This document shows, piece after piece, positions 35,518 to 43,723 of a DNA stretch of 46,749 bases. Every line of letters starts with the position of its first letter. Positions within the stretch are counted from its first letter, which is position 1. The stretch spans positions 1-46,749 of the forward strand of contig JADIMA010000074.1 of the NCBI GenBank assembly GCA_017694945.1, in the 5' to 3' direction. The position numbers and the translations under genes were made by a program. The notes under the pieces are model-generated. The model did not search any database, was not told the origin of the DNA, and saw nothing but the letters and a program-made list of their open reading frames with translations. The stretch is from Candidatus Merdivivens pullicola. GTDB taxonomy: Bacteria; Bacteroidota; Bacteroidia; Bacteroidales; UBA932.

Positions 35518-36363
35518 TTATCTGTACTCTATTTCCCTTCGTTCGATTCTGATAGGATTCTCCGAACCGTTCTTGTAAGTGGCACGCTCAATCCAGTTTC
35601 CGAGCGAATCGAGCCGGAACTTGAATGTAAACACCGTTTCCGCCTGCTTGCCTTTCATTGTAAGTGAAGAACGGAACCCGTTTTCATCATAAGTCATATC
35701 GCTGTCCAAATCGCCGAAAAATATGTTTTCCGACTCTATCGACACATTACGGCCGGCCTCATCGTATCCGAGCACGAAACTGCTGAGGACTTTGTTCTTG
35801 TCGGAATAGGTCACATTTTCGGTATTGAAACCGTTTTCATCGTATTTCATGATACGGCGGCCCGCCGTCTTTCCCTCTTTATAGGAAAAAACAGCCTTTA
35901 CACTGTCTTTGCCATAGTATTTGTACACCTCGTGTTTCTTGAGACTGTCTTGTGCATCAGTCACGGTCATGGTCGCAAGACGCCCTCGCTTATAGACATA
36001 AACCGTTTTTTCAACAGTCGCTCCATCCGCAGAAACAATCTGGGATTCAAGTATCTGGCCGCGCTCATTATAAAGCGACTTCTCTTCAGAAACCATCTTT
36101 CCTTCCTTGTTAAAACGCTGAAGCAGCGTAATCATTCCGAAATCATTGAACTCGGCATAAATATTATTCATCGATGCTTCAATTGTCTCATTCCCGGCAG
36201 AGTCAACCACATAAGGCACCGACCTTACGGAAAGCACGTCCCCTTTCAGTTCGTACTTGACAACATCTTTCTGAGGCTCCGGCCCGGTCTGGTTGCATGA
36301 AACCGCAAGAAGCATCAGGGAAGCGGCTGCTGCCGCTGCAACTGTCTTTAAAACTTTTTTCAT
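35518..36363 (-). CDS. Lipoprotein with YD/RHS-like repeats, function unknown
   Basis: 281 residues with a lipoprotein signal ending LAVSC (Cys23). The mature part is made of short strands of the pattern Y-[ND]-E-x-G (AEFNDFGMI, LYNERGQIL, KYDENGFNT, GYDEAGRNV, TYDENGFRS, LDSLGNWIE), each followed by variable residues, like the tyrosine-aspartate repeats of RHS-type shells. Such small secreted repeat proteins are common in Bacteroidales and have no assigned role. It is last in a run with the hexosaminidase (13-bp gap), so envelope location is likely. Confidence 0.75.
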   Translation of the reverse strand: MKKVLKTVAAAAAASLMLLAVSCNQTGPEPQKDVVKYELKGDVLSVRSVPYVVDSAGNETIEASMNNIYAEFNDFGMITLLQRFNKEGKMVSEEKSLYNERGQILESQIVSADGATVEKTVYVYKRGRLATMTVTDAQDSLKKHEVYKYYGKDSVKAVFSYKEGKTAGRRIMKYDENGFNTENVTYSDKNKVLSSFVLGYDEAGRNVSIESENIFFGDLDSDMTYDENGFRSSLTMKGKQAETVFTFKFRLDSLGNWIERATYKNGSENPIRIERREIEYR

Positions 36364-36376
36364 AACTGAGAGATTA

Positions 36377-38809
36377 TTAATTTACACTTATTTCGTCTAT
36401 AAATACAAATGAAGGATTTCCTTTGCCGGAATGCCAGTCTGGTATTGAATATTCCGGTTTTACAGTCAGTCTCACGTACCGCGCCTTTAACGGAGCGAAA
36501 GACAGTTCATGGACTTTTACCCCGTCTTCGGAATCCTCCGATAGAGGCTTCAGTTCTTTTGATGCCGCAACTGCATAGTTCTCACCGTCCGATGAGACTT
36601 CCACCATGATTTCCCTGGCATCGAATATCCAGTCAGCCTTGCTTACAAGGACGTCAAAGGCCACCTTTGAAATTTCGGTTTCCGAGCCAAGGTCTATCAG
36701 GACTTTCATGTCATCGGCATAGTACGCAATCCATTCCGGGCTTTCGTAATTGAACTTACCGCGGACTCCATTCACCAATATCTCTACTCCGCCTCCACGG
36801 CTGACCGGCACGAGCGACTCGATCTTACGCGCCGTAGCCTTGTTTACAGTAAACTCCTTGACATATTCGCGGCTGATGCCCTTTTCGGAAAAAGAAACAG
36901 CCCTCAGAACACAGTCCGAATCTATTACAAGAGGTTTTTCATAACGCAATGCCGAATCCGCCACCGACGCCGACTTGGTGGAAACATCAAGAGGCGAAGA
37001 GCCGTCCAGGGTATAATAAATATCCTTTCCGCCCATCATGGTATAAAGGGACACCTGTATCTTTCCGCTCTCAGGTTCAGGCTTAATCCTGTCTCTGACA
37101 TCATAGATGCGCAGGGCATAATTACATCCGTACAGGTCATACAGCGGAACAAGGTTGCGAAGCCTTACTGAAAAATCATCGAAATCCCTGTTTTCGGGTG
37201 CCGACCACTGCACCTCGGACACAGCGGCAAGCCTTGGCAGAAGCATGTACTCGGCATGTTCGGTCGTCTTTATATACTCTGTCCACAGATTGGCCTGGAC
37301 TCCTATGATATGTTTCGCCTTTTCAGTCCCCTTCAAATCGTCCGGAATCGGATCGAACGAATAGGTTTTCTCTATAGGGACATATCCGCCTATGCCGAAA
37401 GGCTCGTGTTCCACATCGTCCGACTGGTGGAAATTAAGGTAAAAATACGATGCCGGAACCATTATCACGTCATGCCCCATATGGGCAGCGAGCCTTCCGC
37501 CTTCTGTTCCGGTCCAGGACATCACCGTAGCGTTAGGAGCAAGGCCTCCTTCCAGGATTTCATCCCAGCCGATGATGCTCCTGCCCTTTGAATTGATAAA
37601 CCTTTCAATCCGTTCTACCGCATAACTCTGCAACTTCTCTTCGGCGGTATGTTCGGCATCGTCCTTCAAGCCGAGTTCCTTAATCTTGGCCTGGCATACA
37701 GGACATGATTCCCACCTTATTTTCGGGCATTCGTCTCCGCCGATATGAATGTATTTCGACGGGAAAATATCCATAATTTCAGTAAAGACATCTTCAAGAA
37801 AATCAAATGTCTCATCCTTGCCGACACAAAGGACATCGTCTGCTACTCCCCAGCGTGTCCACACCTCGTAAGGGCCTCCGGTACATCCGAGTTCGGGATA
37901 AGCCGTCAACGCCGCCAGCATGTGGCCGGGCATGTCGATTTCAGGAATTACCGTAATATAACGCTCGGCTGCATATTTCACGATTTCCCTTGCCTCCTGC
38001 TGGGTATAATATCCGCCGTAAGGAATGCTGTCCGAAGTACCCCACTCCTTCCTTATAACCGTACCGCTGCGATATGCCCCTTTTTCAGTAAGTTCGGGAC
38101 GGCTTTTAATCTCTATGCGCCATCCCTGGTCGTCTGAAATATGCCAGTGGAAGACATTTATATTGTGAAGGGCCAGCAGGTCGATATATCTCTTTATGAA
38201 ATCCAGAGGGAACATGTGCCTTGCGACATCCAGATGCATGCCCCTATACTGAAAGCGCGGCATGTCCTTGACCGTACCGCAGGCAATCTTCACCTTCAGG
38301 TGAGTGAAAGCGCCGGAAGCATAAGGTTTTCCGTCATCGGCACACGGAACGGAAATGATTTTGCGCAAAGTCTGGATACCATAAAATACTCCGGCAGGAC
38401 TGTATCCCCTGATTGCAATCCGTCCGTCAGATATTTCAAGTTCATAAGAGTCCGCCACACGGGAACTGTCCCCATGCGAAAGCCTTTCTCCCTCATAAGG
38501 TTCCAGTTCCAGACTTATCACACATCCCTGAGAAATTTCGGAAGAAGGCCTGACCTTGAGTTCTATCCCCGTATCTTCCAGAAGGTAATGCTGCAAGAAT
38601 GACGCATTTCTGGCCATGTCCGCATTTATATCCGGATTTTCATCCCCGTTTCCATAAACTATGACACACGACTTGTCAAGCGTGTAATAACCCCCGCCCA
38701 TCTCCACGGACAGCGGTTCCGGAACTATTTCGTATGATTCCACGACCGCTTCTTTCGTGCATCCCACACAGAGCAGAGCCAGAATCAAGAAATTAAAAAG
38801 TTTTCTCAT
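36377..38809 (-). CDS. GH20 beta-N-acetylhexosaminidase, lipoprotein
   Basis: 810 residues. Lipobox CVGC (Cys17). Domains: GH20b alpha/beta domain (about 25-160), GH20 barrel (about 180-530) with HWHISDDQGWRIEI and the catalytic pair Asp359-Glu360 in YIHIGGDECPK, the WDEIL segment and VQANLWTEYI; then a region like the chitobiase C-terminal/Fn3-associated strand domain (IYYTLDGSSP) and a C-terminal discoidin-like (F5/8 type C) domain of about 130 residues. It removes terminal GlcNAc or GalNAc from glycans by substrate-assisted catalysis, probably at the cell surface or in the periplasm. Host mucin or N-glycan use is plausible. Four bp after the LiaF-like gene. Confidence 0.95.
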   Translation of the reverse strand: MRKLFNFLILALLCVGCTKEAVVESYEIVPEPLSVEMGGGYYTLDKSCVIVYGNGDENPDINADMARNASFLQHYLLEDTGIELKVRPSSEISQGCVISLELEPYEGERLSHGDSSRVADSYELEISDGRIAIRGYSPAGVFYGIQTLRKIISVPCADDGKPYASGAFTHLKVKIACGTVKDMPRFQYRGMHLDVARHMFPLDFIKRYIDLLALHNINVFHWHISDDQGWRIEIKSRPELTEKGAYRSGTVIRKEWGTSDSIPYGGYYTQQEAREIVKYAAERYITVIPEIDMPGHMLAALTAYPELGCTGGPYEVWTRWGVADDVLCVGKDETFDFLEDVFTEIMDIFPSKYIHIGGDECPKIRWESCPVCQAKIKELGLKDDAEHTAEEKLQSYAVERIERFINSKGRSIIGWDEILEGGLAPNATVMSWTGTEGGRLAAHMGHDVIMVPASYFYLNFHQSDDVEHEPFGIGGYVPIEKTYSFDPIPDDLKGTEKAKHIIGVQANLWTEYIKTTEHAEYMLLPRLAAVSEVQWSAPENRDFDDFSVRLRNLVPLYDLYGCNYALRIYDVRDRIKPEPESGKIQVSLYTMMGGKDIYYTLDGSSPLDVSTKSASVADSALRYEKPLVIDSDCVLRAVSFSEKGISREYVKEFTVNKATARKIESLVPVSRGGGVEILVNGVRGKFNYESPEWIAYYADDMKVLIDLGSETEISKVAFDVLVSKADWIFDAREIMVEVSSDGENYAVAASKELKPLSEDSEDGVKVHELSFAPLKARYVRLTVKPEYSIPDWHSGKGNPSFVFIDEISVN

Positions 38810-38813
38810 AAGA

Positions 38814-39545
38814 CTAATTTATTGTAAGTGAACCGAAAGTTACATTCCCTTTTATCAGCAGGGTTCTTGAGACATCCCTTTCCATCGGAGCCCTCTCATC
38901 TTTGGATCTCCCTGCAAAGTTGTCCGTCCGCACTTCGACATACCAGTCCGCAGGAAGTACCAGGACAACTGTTCCCAGAGTCACATCGACATTCATCACG
39001 GAAATGCCTTCACCAAGAATGCACCTTGACAGATTTATCTCCGCCCTCCCGGAACTGACAGTTACGGAACCTCCGGCAAAACCGCCTTCATTTACGATAA
39101 TATCGCGCGAAGACAGATATATCCGTTCATACAGCATCCCGTCCTCTCCAAGACCGGACTGCTCGACAGGTTTGATCTTCTTTTCTGCTTTAAGACGGCG
39201 ATAACGGATTATTTCAGAAACGATTATCACCGCCGCCACGAACACCGGAACGATTATCCAGAATTTCTGGTTCGACACCAGGCCGGCAAGCGCCGGAAAC
39301 ACATCCGTAAACAGCGGCAGCAGTGTAAAGGCGCCTATGAAAGTCAATACCAGGCCCAGAGCTACAGGTTTTGTGGTTATACGCGCAAGGCCGAGGAACA
39401 AAATCAGCAACTGCCAGGAAAAAACAATCCTGGTAAAGACATCTCCGGCGACGCCTTTCCGCATCAATATGTATGTGACAGCCAGAAGCAGCACGTAAAC
39501 AGCAAGGACTATCCTGCTCCATCCGAGCCTGAGCCTGATCTTCAT
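38814..39545 (-). CDS. LiaF/LiaI-like membrane protein
   Basis: 243 residues. Four hydrophobic segments lie in the first ~110 residues (about 10-28, 38-55, 62-80, 92-110), then a soluble C-terminal domain with repeated beta-strand patterns (VNEGGFAGGSVTVSSGRAEINLSRCIL, MNVDVTLGTVVLVLPADWYVEV) matching the LiaF-like domain of cell-wall-antibiotic response proteins and bacterial adhesin-like toast racks. In Firmicutes LiaF restrains a stress kinase; in Bacteroidetes such proteins are uncharacterised. It lies 12 bp after fba and 4 bp before the GH20 gene. Confidence 0.75.
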   Translation of the reverse strand: MKIRLRLGWSRIVLAVYVLLLAVTYILMRKGVAGDVFTRIVFSWQLLILFLGLARITTKPVALGLVLTFIGAFTLLPLFTDVFPALAGLVSNQKFWIIVPVFVAAVIIVSEIIRYRRLKAEKKIKPVEQSGLGEDGMLYERIYLSSRDIIVNEGGFAGGSVTVSSGRAEINLSRCILGEGISVMNVDVTLGTVVLVLPADWYVEVRTDNFAGRSKDERAPMERDVSRTLLIKGNVTFGSLTIN

Positions 39546-39557
39546 GTCGCCAATATT

Positions 39558-40559
39558 TTATTCGGCCTTACCGTTGGAACCGAGTACGTTTACAATCTTG
39601 TGAATGTACAGTTTCCGCATGTTCTCCCTGGCAGGGCCGAGATATTTGCGAGGATCGAATTCCTCCGGATGCTCGGCAAGAACCTTGCGCACAGCCGCAG
39701 TCATCGCAAGTCTCGAGTCCGAGTCGATATTGATTTTGCACACAGCCAATGCCGCCGCCTTGCGGAGTTCGTCCTCAGGTATGCCTATGGCGGCCTTGAG
39801 TTTTCCGCCGTATTTGTTGATAGTATCGACTTCTTCCTGAGGAACGGAAGACGAGCCGTGAAGGACGATAGGGAAACCAGGAAGTTCCTTCATCACGCCT
39901 TCCAGCACATCAAATGCCAGTGGAGGAGGAACGAGACGGCCTGTGGCAGGATCGACATGGCACTGTTCCGGCCTGAACTTGTATGCTCCGTGGGAAGTGC
40001 CGATTGATATGGCAAGAGAGTCACAGCCTGTCTTTGTCACGAAATCCACGACCTCTTCCGGGCGGGTATAAGTATGGTGTTCAGCCTTTACATCATCTTC
40101 AACACCGGCAAGCACACCGAGTTCGCCTTCAACTGTAACATCATATTTATGGGCATATTCCACGACTTTCCTGGTAAGCGCCACATTTTCGTCATAAGGG
40201 AGGTGCGAACCGTCTATCATTACGGAAGAAAATCCCATGTCCACACAATCCTTGCAGAGTTCGAACGAATCGCCGTGGTCAAGATGGAGTACAATCTGAG
40301 GATGTTCCCAGCCGAGTTCCCTTGCATATTGCACGGCTCCCTCAGCCATATAGCGTAGCAGGGTCGAATTGGCATACTGTCGGGCGCCTTTGGACACCTG
40401 GAGTATCACAGGAGACTTGGTTTCCGCAGCCGCCTGGATGATGGCCTGCAACTGTTCCATATTGTTGAAATTGAATGCGGGAATAGCATATCCGCCTTTG
40501 ATTGCCTTGGCAAACATATCGCGAGTGTTCACCAGACCGAGATCTTTATAAGATACCAT
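39558..40559 (-). CDS. fba: Class II fructose-bisphosphate aldolase
   Basis: 333 residues. It cleaves fructose 1,6-bisphosphate in glycolysis and runs in reverse in gluconeogenesis. Zinc-site and catalytic motifs: VLHLDHGDSFE, EGELGVLAGVEDD, SIGTSHGAYKF, LHGSSSVPQEE and CKINIDSDSRLAMTA. The length and the long insert EHHTYTRPEEV fit the Bacteroidetes class IIB form. It is the first gene of a four-gene minus-strand run and shares a compact promoter region with the divergent gmk. Confidence 0.97.
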   Translation of the reverse strand: MVSYKDLGLVNTRDMFAKAIKGGYAIPAFNFNNMEQLQAIIQAAAETKSPVILQVSKGARQYANSTLLRYMAEGAVQYARELGWEHPQIVLHLDHGDSFELCKDCVDMGFSSVMIDGSHLPYDENVALTRKVVEYAHKYDVTVEGELGVLAGVEDDVKAEHHTYTRPEEVVDFVTKTGCDSLAISIGTSHGAYKFRPEQCHVDPATGRLVPPPLAFDVLEGVMKELPGFPIVLHGSSSVPQEEVDTINKYGGKLKAAIGIPEDELRKAAALAVCKINIDSDSRLAMTAAVRKVLAEHPEEFDPRKYLGPARENMRKLYIHKIVNVLGSNGKAE

Positions 40560-40580
40560 ATTTTAAAAAATTAAATATTC

Positions 40581-40613
40581 TACAAAATTACTAATTTTGT
40601 AAAAAATTACAAA
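40581..40613. promoter_or_regulatory. Back-to-back fba and gmk promoters in one palindrome
   Basis: TACAAAATTA (40581-40590), one base, TAATTTTGTA (40592-40601): a perfect palindrome giving a TAATTTTG -7 element on each strand. For fba the -33 TTTG lies at 40613-40610 with an exact 19-bp spacer, a full consensus promoter. For gmk no -33 is seen. The two promoters overlap, so polymerase on one should block the other. Confidence 0.7.
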
Positions 40614-40621
40614 CTGCCGAA

Positions 40622-41194
40622 ATGAATAACCGCAAAGTAATCATATTTTCCGCGCCGTCGGGAGCCGGCAAAAGCACGATTGTCGGAAAAATGCTCGAAC
40701 GCTTCCCGCAACTTGAATTTTCAATATCCGCGACTTCCAGAGCCCCGAGAGGCAATGAAACCAACGGAAAAGAATATTATTTTTTCGACACTTCCGCTTT
40801 CAGGAAAATGATATCCGAAAACGCATTCGTCGAATACGAGGAAGTATATCCCGGCTCCTATTACGGGACTCTCAGATCCGAACTTGAACGCATCTGGGCG
40901 AAAGGGAAGACAATCGTATTCGACATAGATGTAAAAGGAGGAATGAACCTCAAACGCATTTTCGGGCAGGACGCCCTGTCCATCTTCATTATGGCCCCGT
41001 CAGTGGAAGAACTGCGCCGCCGCCTGCTCGCGCGCGGCACCGACAGCCCTGAATCCATAGAAAAACGCATCGCCAAAGCCGAAGAGGAAAACAGTTTTTC
41101 GGGAAAGTTCGATGCCATAATCGTAAACGACTGTCTTGACAGGGCTATCAGCGAAACAGCCGGAAAAATCGGGGAGTTTATCGGAAAATCATAA
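40622..41194 (+). CDS. gmk: Guanylate kinase
   Basis: 190 residues. It phosphorylates GMP to GDP. P-loop SAPSGAGKSTIV near residues 9-20, then the GMP-binding SATSRAPRGNETNGKEYYF and FVEYEEVYPGSYYGTL segments, and the lid with RRLLARGTDSPESIEKR. Normal length. Its last six bases overlap the end of the convergent HD-domain gene. Confidence 0.97.
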   Translation: MNNRKVIIFSAPSGAGKSTIVGKMLERFPQLEFSISATSRAPRGNETNGKEYYFFDTSAFRKMISENAFVEYEEVYPGSYYGTLRSELERIWAKGKTIVFDIDVKGGMNLKRIFGQDALSIFIMAPSVEELRRRLLARGTDSPESIEKRIAKAEEENSFSGKFDAIIVNDCLDRAISETAGKIGEFIGKS

Positions 41195-41812
41195 GATTTC
41201 GTAATACCTTGCGAACATTTCCCTAAGCCGTTCCTTGTCCGCTATAATCGCGCGCAACTCGGCAAGCCTGGCCGCATTCGGCGACTGGGGAAGCCACAGA
41301 TGCAGATAGCCGTCAGGGCCGTACTTTTCTTCAATGTGTTTTACAAAGCGCACGTACTGCTGACTGAAATCCATTTCGGGATAATGCGCCTTGCCATACT
41401 GTATAGTCCTTTTAATCACCTGCTCGGGTACTATGTCCCTGTCGGCCTCAGCAACGATTTTCCCGTAAATCGAACGCGGCTCCCACGTATTTGAAGCCCT
41501 GTGATCCTCAACCGCCTCCTTCATGACATGGATCTGTTCAGGCGAAAACCAGCGCCTGAGAGCCGGATCGTTTTCCACAATGACGCCCGACTCCATGTGA
41601 TGCCTCTCACGCCCCTTTGCAACACCGAGGTCATGATATGCCGCTATGGCATAAACCATATCCGGATCCACATCGAAATGTCCGGCAAGAGCCATGCTGT
41701 TACTGATCACTTTCAATATATGGTCGCGCCTGTGTGCAGGGTCGAAAGCATCGTAGCGCGGCAGTATTTCGGTCTCCACATAAGAGACAAGATCCTTTGA
41801 CACCGGTTTCAT
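41189..41812 (-). CDS. HD-domain hydrolase-like protein
   Basis: 207 residues from ATG 41812 (a TTG start at 41836 is possible but less likely). An HD metal site is visible: HRRDHILKV, AAYHDLG (the His-Asp pair), then HHMESG and EDHRAS with further His/Asp ligands, and AEADRDI near the end. HD proteins hydrolyse phosphate esters, often of nucleotides; the substrate here is unknown. The gene ends inside the gmk stop region (tail-to-tail overlap of six bases), and its start faces nadD. Confidence 0.8.
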   Translation of the reverse strand: MKPVSKDLVSYVETEILPRYDAFDPAHRRDHILKVISNSMALAGHFDVDPDMVYAIAAYHDLGVAKGRERHHMESGVIVENDPALRRWFSPEQIHVMKEAVEDHRASNTWEPRSIYGKIVAEADRDIVPEQVIKRTIQYGKAHYPEMDFSQQYVRFVKHIEEKYGPDGYLHLWLPQSPNAARLAELRAIIADKERLREMFARYYEIL

Positions 41813-41861
41813 TGATTGCACTGTTTTGGAGCGCAAGTTAAGAAGTTGTTCCGATTTTTTC

Positions 41862-41869
41862 TAATTTTG
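41862..41869 (+). promoter_or_regulatory. Candidate -7 element of nadD
   Basis: TAATTTTG ends 13 bp before the nadD ATG at 41883, so the leader would be under ten bases. No clear -33 element. Confidence 0.5.
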
Positions 41870-41882
41870 CCGGAAAATTTCC

Positions 41883-42449
41883 ATGAAAAGACGAGTGGCA
41901 TTATATCCGGGTTCATTCAACCCCTTGCATGTCGGGCATGTAGCAATCGCACGCTGGCTTGCCGGATGCGGATGTTTTGACGAAATCCGCCTCATGCCTT
42001 CTCCGCACAACCCTCTGAAGCCGCACTCCCCTGCATCTGCGTCCGACTGGAATGAAAGGCTTGAAGCCATAAGGCTGGCCTGCCTGAGAAACGGGCTGCA
42101 AGTCGGAATAGAAGACATCGAGTTCCATCTTCCGGAGCCGCATTATACATACAGGACACTTGAAGCCCTGCAGGAACGTGAACCGCTGACTGATTTCATC
42201 ATGGTGATAGGCTCTGACAACCTCGCAATCATTGACAACTGGTATAAAGGCAGGGAAATTCTCGCGAAATATGAAATATGGGTATATCCCCGAAACGGGT
42301 TCGACACCGAAAGGCTTGTCCGCGAAGCAACGGAACGCGGGGCAATGCGCATCAGGATGATAAACGCCCCTATGATAGACATTTCCTCAACCGCAATCCG
42401 GAATGCCGAGGCCCACGGGGACATGTCAATGGAAAAATACAAAGCATGA
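41883..42449 (+). CDS. nadD: Nicotinate-nucleotide adenylyltransferase NadD
   Basis: 188 residues. It joins nicotinate mononucleotide and ATP in NAD synthesis. The nucleotidyltransferase motif GSFNPLHVGHVAIA is at the N-terminus, SPHNPLKP and the IGSDNLAIIDNWYKG segment follow, and ISSTAIRNA near the C-terminus is the second ATP motif. Normal length. Its stop overlaps the start of the CYTH gene (ATGA). Confidence 0.96.
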   Translation: MKRRVALYPGSFNPLHVGHVAIARWLAGCGCFDEIRLMPSPHNPLKPHSPASASDWNERLEAIRLACLRNGLQVGIEDIEFHLPEPHYTYRTLEALQEREPLTDFIMVIGSDNLAIIDNWYKGREILAKYEIWVYPRNGFDTERLVREATERGAMRIRMINAPMIDISSTAIRNAEAHGDMSMEKYKA

Positions 42450-42904
42450 AAAACACAGAAATTGAAAGAAAATTCCTTGTCCGCTCGGAAGAATACAGAC
42501 GCTCGGCCGTTTCACGCTCGGAAATCGTACAGGCATACCTCATGTGCGACAACGAGCGCAGCCTTAGAGTAAGGACACGCGGCGGACATGGCTTCATCAC
42601 ATTCAAGGCGAACAGCCCCGCCGGCATCTCCCGGTTCGAATGGGAACGCGAAATCCCGCTTGAAGACGCACTGGCACTCATACGCCAGGCCCTCCCGGGC
42701 ATCATAGAGAAGACACGGTACATGGTCGAATACGAGGGCCACACATGGGAGATAGACGAGTTCCACGGCAACAACGAAGGCCTTACGGTCGCGGAAATCG
42801 AACTCAAAGACGAAAACGAAATGTTCGAGAAACCCGCATGGCTCGGCGAAGAAGTCACAGGCGACCCTGCATATCTCAACTGCAACCTTGCGAAGCGTTT
42901 TTAA
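42446..42904 (+). CDS. CYTH-domain protein (triphosphate tunnel family)
   Basis: 152 residues. The ExExK signature is at residues 5-9 (EIERKFLV), followed by alternating charged strands (RSLRVRTRGGHGFITFKAN, WEIDEFHGNNEGLTVAEIELKD) that form the tunnel. Short bacterial CYTH proteins usually hydrolyse inorganic triphosphate; adenylate cyclase activity is a less likely alternative. The frame is open further upstream within nadD, but homology and the ATGA overlap fix the start at 42446. Confidence 0.88.
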   Translation: MKNTEIERKFLVRSEEYRRSAVSRSEIVQAYLMCDNERSLRVRTRGGHGFITFKANSPAGISRFEWEREIPLEDALALIRQALPGIIEKTRYMVEYEGHTWEIDEFHGNNEGLTVAEIELKDENEMFEKPAWLGEEVTGDPAYLNCNLAKRF

Positions 42905-42906
42905 AC

Positions 42907-42999
42907 GACCGCGCTTTCTCCCGACAAAAAGCACGGTCACCCCTCCCAGAATGCACTGTAGGGCACATCAGTGTGCTTTCTGTCAGGAGAAAGCACACT
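42907..42999. repeat. Two hairpins that are inverted copies of each other, at a convergent gene end
   Basis: Hairpin 1: GACCGCGCTTT (42907-42917) with AAAGCACGGTC (42928-42938), one mismatch. Hairpin 2: AGTGTGCTTTCT (42970-42981) with AGAAAGCACACT (42988-42999), perfect. Minus-strand hairpin 1 and plus-strand hairpin 2 agree at 19 of 21 bases over TGCTTT(T/C)TGTC(G/A)GGAGAAAGC. Hairpin 2 also codes the last residues of the pseudouridine synthase. Neither has a T-run, so they are not standard terminators. Confidence 0.75.
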
Positions 43000-43723
43000 T
43001 GCTCAAAAACACATCCAGCGGCGTAGGTACTTCGACCGTCACCTGCTCCTTGCGTACCGGATGTACGAACTCGACCCGCTTGGCATAAAGGGATATGCCT
43101 CCGTCTTTGTTGGAACGCTGGGCTCCGTACTTCAGATCGCCCTTTATAGGGCAGCCCATGTCAGCCAACTGGCAGCGTATCTGATGATGACGGCCTGTAA
43201 GCAGTTCAACCTCTACGATCCAGTACCTGTCCGTCGGCTTCAGAAGTCTGTACCTCAATTTAGCCAGTTTCGCTCCGGGACGCTCGGAAGGATATACGTA
43301 ACTCTTGTTCTGCTTTTCGTTCCTCAACATCCATCCGGAGAGTTCTCCAGATTCGGGAGAAGGACATGCGCAGACCATCGCCCAATAGGATTTGCGCACC
43401 TCCCCTTTTCGGAAAGCCTCGTTGAGCCGTTCCAAAGCCTTGGAAGTCTTTGCAAAGACCACGGCTCCGCCTACCGGGCGGTCAAGGCGGTGGGTCACCC
43501 CCATGAACACATGGCCGGGCTTGGAATCTCTCATTGCTATGAACGCTTTCAGAGTTTCCGACAACGGTTCGTCTCCGGTCTTGTCCCCCTGGACTATCTC
43601 CCCCGTCCTCTTGTTAAAGACGAGGATGTGATTGTCTTCATAGACTATCCTCGATGCAATGTCCTCGAACTCCTCACGGGACAGCTGACGATAAATGTTT
43701 TCAGACATGATTTTACGGAGCAT
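42983..43723 (-). CDS. RluA-family pseudouridine synthase
   Basis: 246 residues. The catalytic aspartate is in VTHRLDRPVGGAVVFAKT; LTGRHHQIRCQLADMGCPIKGDLKYG and KRVEFVHPVRKE are the other family motifs. No S4 domain, so a short RluA-type enzyme acting on rRNA or tRNA; the target uridine cannot be told. Starts at ATG 43723, overlapping the upstream stop by one base (TAATG); ATG 43708 is an alternative. Probably co-transcribed with the carboxypeptidase gene. Confidence 0.93.
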   Translation of the reverse strand: MLRKIMSENIYRQLSREEFEDIASRIVYEDNHILVFNKRTGEIVQGDKTGDEPLSETLKAFIAMRDSKPGHVFMGVTHRLDRPVGGAVVFAKTSKALERLNEAFRKGEVRKSYWAMVCACPSPESGELSGWMLRNEKQNKSYVYPSERPGAKLAKLRYRLLKPTDRYWIVEVELLTGRHHQIRCQLADMGCPIKGDLKYGAQRSNKDGGISLYAKRVEFVHPVRKEQVTVEVPTPLDVFLSKCAFS

